This document shows positions 1 through 6,200 of a stretch of 8,741 bases of DNA, in pieces. A program made the translations under genes and the position numbers. Source of the DNA: an uncultured Chitinophagaceae bacterium (lineage in GTDB: Bacteria > Bacteroidota > Bacteroidia > Chitinophagales > Chitinophagaceae); NCBI GenBank assembly GCA_937897585.1, contig CALCNY010000010.1, positions 1 through 8,741 of the forward strand, in the 5' to 3' direction. Every line of letters starts with the position of its first letter. Position 1 is the stretch's first letter. The notes under the pieces are model-generated. The model searched no databases. It was not told where the DNA came from and saw only the letters and a program-made list of their open reading frames with translations.

Positions 1-1
1 G

Positions 2-928
2 CTTGTAGATGAAAATCTTTATCACTTACATGAAGGTAAATTTATTGGTTACAATATTATCATCATTCCTTCCGGCGAAATAAATAAGACACAGACTATT
101 GTTGATAGGATTATAAATCAACTTTTGGAATGGCAATTAAACAAAGATGATTTGATTATTGGAATTGGTGGAGGAGTGGTAACAGATATTACAGGTTATG
201 TAGCTTCCATTTATAAAAGAGGCATTAGGTTTGGGTTAATGCCTACAACTATTTTATCAATGGTTGATGCAGCTATTGGCGGTAAGAATGGCGTTAATGT
301 TGGTTTGCATAAAAATATGATTGGTACTATTTATCAGCCAGAATTTATTTCATACGATTTTACATTTCTAGAAACACTTCCTGATACAGAGTGGGTAAAT
401 GGTTTTGCTGAAATTATTAAACATGCTTGTATTTTGGATGCAACTCTTTTCTCACTTTTACAACAACATGAGATCAAGTCATTTCAAAAAGATCAGGATT
501 TGTTGAAGAAACTCATTATTCAAAACATAGACATCAAATTTGGTGTCGTACAATCTGATGTAAATGAAACTGGAAATAGAAAGTTGTTGAATTTCGGTCA
601 TACATTCGGCCATGCGATAGAAAATTTACAGGGTATTTCTCACGGAGCTGCAGTGAGTATTGGCATGGTGATTGCGGCTAAATTATCTGAATCATTTTCA
701 GCATTAACAGCTTCTTCAACAATTCAGATTATTGAATTGCTCAAAAGATATGGATTGCCTGTGTTCATAAATGCTGATAGTGATTCTCTTTTTAATCAAC
801 TCATTGCCGATAAAAAAAGAACTGGTAATGACATTCAATTTATTCTTTTGAATGAAATTGGCGTCGCAGTTATAAAAAACATATCAATAGACAATCTTAG
901 GTTAGCATATAAAGATATAGTCCAATGA
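2..928 (+). CDS. aroB: 3-dehydroquinate synthase, 5'-truncated by the window edge
   Basis: AroB converts DAHP to 3-dehydroquinate, the second step of the shikimate pathway, using NAD+ and a divalent metal in the cytosol. The frame is open from base 2, and the first visible residues already align with the family around E. coli residue 35. The true start therefore lies upstream; the TTG at 125 is an internal codon. 308 residues are visible against a usual 345-360. Seen, in visible-residue numbering: the NAD-binding GGGVVTD at 56-62, PTT at 81-83, IGGKNGVN at 92-99, KNMIG at 104-108, the metal-ligand Glu137 in AEIIK, GHTFGH with His200 and His204, the third ligand His214, and DKK at 270-272. The usual HGEAV after the third ligand reads HGAAV, and the loop between the two His ligands is about three residues shorter than in E. 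coli. The stop overlaps the aroA start (ATGA), which suggests translational coupling in an aro operon. Identity is secure. Confidence 0.96.
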   Translation, partial: LVDENLYHLHEGKFIGYNIIIIPSGEINKTQTIVDRIINQLLEWQLNKDDLIIGIGGGVVTDITGYVASIYKRGIRFGLMPTTILSMVDAAIGGKNGVNVGLHKNMIGTIYQPEFISYDFTFLETLPDTEWVNGFAEIIKHACILDATLFSLLQQHEIKSFQKDQDLLKKLIIQNIDIKFGVVQSDVNETGNRKLLNFGHTFGHAIENLQGISHGAAVSIGMVIAAKLSESFSALTASSTIQIIELLKRYGLPVFINADSDSLFNQLIADKKRTGNDIQFILLNEIGVAVIKNISIDNLRLAYKDIVQ

Positions 929-2196
929 TTGCAGTTGTAACCCCTTCTATATTATCGGGCAGTATCAATATTCCGCCAAGTAAAAGTGCCATGCAACGCG
1001 CTTGTGCATTGTCGTTATTGAATAATGGGACTACAATTATTTATAATCCAGGAAATAGTAATGATGACTTAGCAGCTTTGGATATTATTGAGAAGTTAGG
1101 TGCTACAATTGAACATACAAACAATCAAATAAAGATTATAAGCAACGGTGAGATTCATCCACCATCATTTATAAATTGTAATGAAAGTGGACTCTCTTTA
1201 AGGATGTTTACTCCCATCATTGCTATATCCAATGATGATGTAACGATTAGTGGCACTGGTAGTTTGATGAAACGACCTATAGATTTATTTAGCCATTTTT
1301 TTGCTGAACTGGGCGTTAGCATTAAATCAGAAAATGGATTGTTGCCTGTTGATATCAAAGGTCCATTACAACCAGTTGATATCGAAATTGATGGCAGCAA
1401 GAGTTCGCAATATCTTACGGGGTTATTGTTTGCTTTTGCGAAAAAAGTTGATACACTAACTGTTATCAATGTACGAAATTTGGTGAGTAAGCCTTATATC
1501 GATTTAAGTATTCAGCTTTTGAATCATTTTGGCTATAAAGTTGTTAATGAAAATTACCAACATTTTTTGATTTATCCCACCACATCAATAAAGAGAAATA
1601 TTACTTACACAGTTGAAGGAGATTGGAGCAGTGCTTCTTTTTTTATTGTTGCTGCTTTAGTAGCAGGCGATTTGGCTTTGTCGGGATTGGATGAAAACAG
1701 TTGTCAATCTGATAGAAAAATACTCGAAGTGCTTGATCAAATCAATCCCGTTTATTCAATTAATTCAGGTATTTTAAAAATAAAAAAATCATCAGTAATT
1801 AACCCATTCAATTTTGATGCAACTGATTGTCCGGATTTGTTTCCTCCTTTGGTAGTACTGGCTTTGGCTGCAAATGGGACATCAGTCATAAAAGGGGTGA
1901 ACAGATTGTACGACAAAGAAAGTAATCGTACAGAAGCTTTGATGAATCAATTTTCTAAATTAGGAGCAGATATTTTTGTGAAAGACGACAACATGATTAT
2001 CAACGGAGGCAAAAAGTTAAATGGGGGTATTGTAAATTCGCAACATGATCATAGAATTGCAATGGCATTGGCAGTTGCTGGTTTGATGTCAACATCTGAA
2101 GTAGTCATTGAAGATGCGGAATCGGTAAATAAATCATTTCCTGATTTTTTTAATTTATTACAAAATTGCGGTGGGTTAGTAACATTAAAAACATAA
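925..2196 (+). CDS. aroA: 3-phosphoshikimate 1-carboxyvinyltransferase (EPSP synthase)
   Basis: AroA transfers the enolpyruvyl group of PEP to shikimate-3-phosphate, giving EPSP (shikimate pathway step 6, cytosolic). The 423-residue length is normal for the two-domain fold. Visible motifs: PPSKS with Lys20 and Arg25; Arg93 in an ESGLSLR loop; Arg117-Pro118; the S3P-binding SSQ at 160-162; SKPYIDL at 188-194; EGDWSSAS at 231-238; the catalytic-base Asp304 in CPD; KES-NR with Glu332 and Arg335; DHR at 375-377; and Lys403 before SFPDFF. All main catalytic positions known from the E. coli enzyme have counterparts. The loop that reads GNAGTAMRP in E. coli is replaced here: Asn94 aligns with Glu, Gly96 is kept and Pro101 aligns with Met. 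This resembles clostridial/archaeal-type EPSP synthases (from memory). The ATG at 925 overlaps the aroB stop and no Shine-Dalgarno is present, as is usual for Bacteroidota. aroC follows after 10 bp. Confidence 0.96.
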   Translation: MIAVVTPSILSGSINIPPSKSAMQRACALSLLNNGTTIIYNPGNSNDDLAALDIIEKLGATIEHTNNQIKIISNGEIHPPSFINCNESGLSLRMFTPIIAISNDDVTISGTGSLMKRPIDLFSHFFAELGVSIKSENGLLPVDIKGPLQPVDIEIDGSKSSQYLTGLLFAFAKKVDTLTVINVRNLVSKPYIDLSIQLLNHFGYKVVNENYQHFLIYPTTSIKRNITYTVEGDWSSASFFIVAALVAGDLALSGLDENSCQSDRKILEVLDQINPVYSINSGILKIKKSSVINPFNFDATDCPDLFPPLVVLALAANGTSVIKGVNRLYDKESNRTEALMNQFSKLGADIFVKDDNMIINGGKKLNGGIVNSQHDHRIAMALAVAGLMSTSEVVIEDAESVNKSFPDFFNLLQNCGGLVTLKT

Positions 2197-2206
2197 ACTT
2201 TTATTC
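2197..2206 (+). other. aroA-aroC intercistronic gap without Shine-Dalgarno
   Basis: Only ten bases separate the aroA stop from the aroC ATG, too few for a separate promoter. The sequence before the ATG is AT-rich with no GGAGG-like core. The same holds for the aroA start and for the large minus-strand gene. This fits translation initiation in Bacteroidota, which rarely uses Shine-Dalgarno pairing, and supports co-transcription of aroA and aroC. Confidence 0.6.
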
Positions 2207-3193
2207 ATGAATAGCTTTGGCAGAATTTTCAGAATCAGCATTTTTGGTGAATCTCATGGCCCGATGGTTGGGATTACGATTGATGGCGTGTTGCCTGGTA
2301 TTGAATTGACTGATGCTGATTTTACACATAAATTAGAAAGAAGAAAAGGTGGTATTTTACCCGGAACAACACCAAGAAAAGAAGAGGATGCGCCCATCTT
2401 TGTTTCCGGATTATTTAATGACAAAACAACAGGCGCACCATTGACCATTGTCTTTGAAAATAAAAATGTAATCAGCAAAGATTATGAGGAATTAAGAAAG
2501 ATACCACGTCCAGGTCACGCTGATTTTGTGGCTTCGCAAAAATTTAAAGGATTTGAAGATTATAGGGGAGGCGGACATTTTAGTGGCAGACTCACATTAT
2601 GTCTAGTTGCTGCTGGTGTTGTAGCTGAGAAAATGATCAACAAACTTTCTCCTTCAGTAAACATACAATCTTCAATTGTTGAAATTGGAGGAGAAAAAGA
2701 AATCGAATCCGCCATTCAAAAAGCTATTGATGCGCAAGATAGTATCGGTGGCATTCTTGAATGTAAAATATCCAATCTTCCGATTGGTGTTGGCGAGCCT
2801 TTTTTTGATTCTTTAGAATCTCTAATCAGTCACGCTGTTTTTGCCATCCCTGCAGTAAAAGGAATAGAATTCGGCTCAGGATTTCAGGCAGCTAAAATGA
2901 AAGGCAGCGAACACAATGATGCGCTCATAGATGAATCAGGGAAATATGCGTCTAACCATGCAGGTGGTATTGCGGGCGGTTTATCAAATGGTAATGACAT
3001 TATTTTCAGAATCGCAGTGAAACCAACTTCTTCAACTCCTCAAGTACAAAACTCTTTAAATACACATAGCGGTGAAATGGAATCTTTTTCAATTAAAGGA
3101 AGACATGATTTATGTATCGCACTGAGAGTGCCTCCGGTTTTGGAATCGGTGAGTGCTTGTGTGATAGCGGATGCATTGTTGATGAAATTATAA
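2207..3193 (+). CDS. aroC: chorismate synthase
   Basis: AroC performs the FMN-dependent 1,4-elimination of phosphate from EPSP to give chorismate, the last common step towards Phe, Tyr, Trp and folate. The start MNSFGRIFRISIFGESHG matches the family N-terminus, which supports the ATG at 2207. Seen: catalytic His17 in GESHG, Arg45-Arg46, PRPGHAD with the second catalytic His104, RGGG at 120-123, GSEHND at 233-238, SNHAGGIAGG at 249-258, KPTSST at 272-277 and GRHD at 298-301. At 328 residues it is shorter than the 350-361 typical of E. coli or Bacteroides enzymes. The segment after RGGG reads HFSGRLT where most enzymes have RxSxRET, so this belongs to a divergent but apparently functional subtype. 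It is the last gene of the visible aro operon, 10 bp after aroA, and is followed within 6 bp by a terminator hairpin. Confidence 0.96.
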   Translation: MNSFGRIFRISIFGESHGPMVGITIDGVLPGIELTDADFTHKLERRKGGILPGTTPRKEEDAPIFVSGLFNDKTTGAPLTIVFENKNVISKDYEELRKIPRPGHADFVASQKFKGFEDYRGGGHFSGRLTLCLVAAGVVAEKMINKLSPSVNIQSSIVEIGGEKEIESAIQKAIDAQDSIGGILECKISNLPIGVGEPFFDSLESLISHAVFAIPAVKGIEFGSGFQAAKMKGSEHNDALIDESGKYASNHAGGIAGGLSNGNDIIFRIAVKPTSSTPQVQNSLNTHSGEMESFSIKGRHDLCIALRVPPVLESVSACVIADALLMKL

Positions 3194-3198
3194 ATAAC

Positions 3199-3232
3199 AA
3201 AAAAGCCCTGAGTTAGGATTCAAGGCTTTTTT
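3199..3232. terminator. bidirectional intrinsic terminator between convergent genes
   Basis: Bases 3199-3207 (AAAAAAGCC) pair perfectly with 3224-3232 (GGCTTTTTT). Inside a C/A mismatch, three more pairs (3209-3211 with 3220-3222) extend the stem, leaving an eight-base loop. The plus-strand transcript ends the stem with a U run six bases after the aroC stop. On the minus strand the complementary A run also becomes a U run, downstream of the giant gene whose stop is at 3250. The element sits in the 56-bp gap between two convergent stop codons, so it can serve both transcripts. Confidence 0.85.
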
Positions 3233-3249
3233 GTTGTTGTTCATTTTGT

Positions 3250-6200
3250 TTATTGAAGAAGTAAAACAGTTCCACTTTTCTCTACAATTTCTCCATTTTG
3301 ATACCTGCCTTTAACTGACCAAACATAAGTACCTATTGGTTGCTTTTTACCTTGATATGTTCCATCCCATCCTTTCAGCCATTTATTTGTTTGGAAGATT
3401 AATTGTCCATATCTGTTGAAAATTCTGAAGTAATCAGTGCTGGCTACTTTTACTGGGATTGCTCTAAAGAAATCATTTAATCCGTCACCATTAGGAGTAA
3501 ATGATGTTGGAACATAGTACCCTGAGTCACGATAAGCCCTAACAAAAACAGTATCGTAACCTAGGCAATGTCCACCTGCTGTTACTATTAGAGTAAATAA
3601 TTGATCATTTTGAATGGTTATGAAAGGATTACTGATTGCTGGATTGCTGATTATGTTCAAATTCGCTGGACTCCATTCGTAACTATCGCCTCCACTTGCA
3701 TTTAATTGCAATGGATAGTTTATTTGTGCAATTGTATCTCTACCCGCAAATGCCGGAACTGGTGGTTGTAATGTCACCAACACTTCATCTGTTACAGAAT
3801 AATTACAGCCATAGTTGTCCGTAACCGTTAGTGTATATAATTGTGTTGAAGTTGGACTAACAGTAGTAATATGATAATTAGGAGTACTGCAAGAATTAGC
3901 TGGAGACCAACTGTAATTTACTGTGCCTGAAGTGTCTCTAACTGAGCCTACTAAAATTGTATCACTGTTTTCGTGGCAAACCGTAACATCAGGCCCTGCA
4001 TATGGTATTGGCTTGTGTAATACATTTACTTTAATAGTATCTTCTCTATGACAAACACCCCAATAGGCTTGAAGGGTATAAATGATAGTGTCAGTTGGTG
4101 TTGCAACTGGATTTCTAATCGTGCTATCACTTAATGTATTTGTCAGTGCAGGTGTTGTTAATGTACTCCAATTAAACACAGATGCTTGATTACTTACTTG
4201 AGGGAATAATTGAACAGAACTTTCTGCACAGATTGTAGTATCTCTCATCGGTATGATGGTCATGTCATCTATTAAGGTTACAACAACAGAGGTGTTTGTT
4301 ACACAACCATTCGCATCTTTTACTTTTATGTTCGGATAAGCACCTCCTGAAACAATGAAGTTAGGAGCGCTTTGGTATGTTGCTCCATTATCAATTGAGT
4401 AAGTATAGCTAGGTGTTCCATCTGCTGCAGTAACAACAATTGTTCCGTCATTTCCATTACAACCACCAGGTGTGCTGGTAGCGCTAGCCGTTAGTAAAGT
4501 AGGTTCTGCTAAAGTTACTGTAGTGTCTTTTGTACAACCCACATTGTCTCTAATTCTGATAGTATGTGTACCTGCAGCAACTGTGTTAAATGAATTTGAA
4601 GTTTGATAAGTTACACCTCCATCAATTGAATATTCATAGCTAGGTACGCCACCTGATGGAACGAGCGTGATAATACCATCGCTACCACCTTTACATAAAG
4701 GCATGGTTAAACTAACTGTAGTTGTAATGGCTGGATTAGTTGTTAATGTAGTCGTTCCGCTTCCCTGACAACCACTTGTTGTACTCGCAATTGTATAAGA
4801 ATAGTTTCCAATGGCAAGTCCTGTGAATAAAGGACTTGTTTGTGTAATAGGACTCTGACCTGTAAGTGTTAGTGTATAAGTATAACTATCAGTTACAGAG
4901 GGTACAAGAGTAATGGTTCCATCAGAAATATTATTACAAGGAGGATTAACATCTGTACTGGTTACCACTAAGCCAGGGCCTGGTGCAACTGTAGCAGGTA
5001 CAGTGCCAATACAACCTGAATTATCAGCGAAAGTAGCCACGTGCGACCCTGAGCTAACGTTAGTAAATGTATATGGATTTGCTCCGCTAACTGAAGTGCC
5101 GCCGTCAAGTGAGAAGGTATATGGCCCGGTGCCGTTAGTGGCTGTTATAGTAACAGTTCCATTGGTCGCACCTGGACAAGAAGTTGCAGTAGATGTGAAA
5201 GAACCTATAAGTCCAGGTCCTGCAGCAACTGTAGCCGGAACAGTTCCCTGACAACCAGAATTATCTGCGAAAATAGCAACATGTGATCCTGAACTAATAT
5301 TATTAAACGTGTATGGATTTGTGCCAGTAATCGGTGTGCTTCCGTCTATTGAAAATGTATAAGGTGCTGCGCCATTTATTGCGGTTATGGTAACAGTTCC
5401 ATTTGTAGCGCCTGGACAAGACGTTGGAGTAGAGGTGAAAGATCCAATAAGTCCTGGGCCTGCAGCAACAATTGAACCTACAGTTCCGGTACAGCCTAAA
5501 TTATCAGTGATAGTAACAAGGTGAGCGCCTGAAGCTACGTTGTTAAGAGTGCGTGGACTTGCACCACTTTGTGCTGTGCCTCCATCAATTGAATAATTGT
5601 AAGGACTAACACCATTGTTTACAGTGATAGTTAATGTTCCGTTGGTAGCCCCTGGACAAGATGTTGGTGTAGATGTAAAAGATCCAGTAAGTCCTGGGCC
5701 TGCAGTAACAGTTATTGTGGCTGTACCAGTACAACCAAGGTTATCTCTAACGCCAACAGTATGAGATCCGCTGGAAACATTGATGAATGTTGCAGTGGCA
5801 TTAGCTGCTGCCTGATATGCACCTGCATCTAATGTATAAGTTAGAGGTGCCGTACCATTTGTAGTGGTAACTAAAATTGTACCATTGCTAACCATTGAGC
5901 AAGAAGCTGCAGTTGCAGTTGCTGTTGCCGTTAAGCCTGCGCCAGCACCTATAGTTTTTGTTACAGTTCCAGTACATCCTGAAACATCTTTTATGGTTAC
6001 GGTATGTGAACCCTGAGCTAATCCAGTAAACGTTATTGCTGGAGGTGTTGATGAGGGAACAAAAGGACCTCCATCTATAGAAAATGTATATGGCCCGGTT
6101 CCACTGTTTGGAGTAACTGTCATTGTTCCATTCGCAACAGCAGCGCAAGTTGCATCAGTTTTTGTTGCAACACCAGTGATGCCTGCGCCTTCATATACAT

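Noticed and set aside
125..127. TTG as the aroB start
   Set aside because: Family-like sequence (LVDENLYHLH, PSGEINKTQT) continues in frame to base 2, so the gene runs off the left edge rather than starting here.
1155..1469. 104-codon minus-strand frame across aroA
   Set aside because: Overlaps conserved EPSP synthase motifs on the other strand; no homology-like pattern.
2254..2478. 74-codon minus-strand frame across aroC
   Set aside because: Antisense to conserved chorismate synthase sequence; no independent support.
4913..5251. 112-codon open frame on the plus strand inside the giant gene
   Set aside because: It is exactly antisense to repeats 8 and 9. Repeated Thr/Gly/Ala/Pro codons keep the opposite strand free of stops, and its own translation merely mirrors the repeat period without a recognisable domain.
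4978..5697. CRISPR array or mobile element
   Set aside because: The repeats are 240 bp, contiguous, in frame and protein-coding; there are no short repeats with unique spacers, no terminal inverted repeats and no transposase.
5888..6148. 86-codon alternative minus-strand frame
   Set aside because: Lies wholly inside the giant gene in another frame; the product is Cys/Asn/Trp-rich nonsense with no signs of coding.
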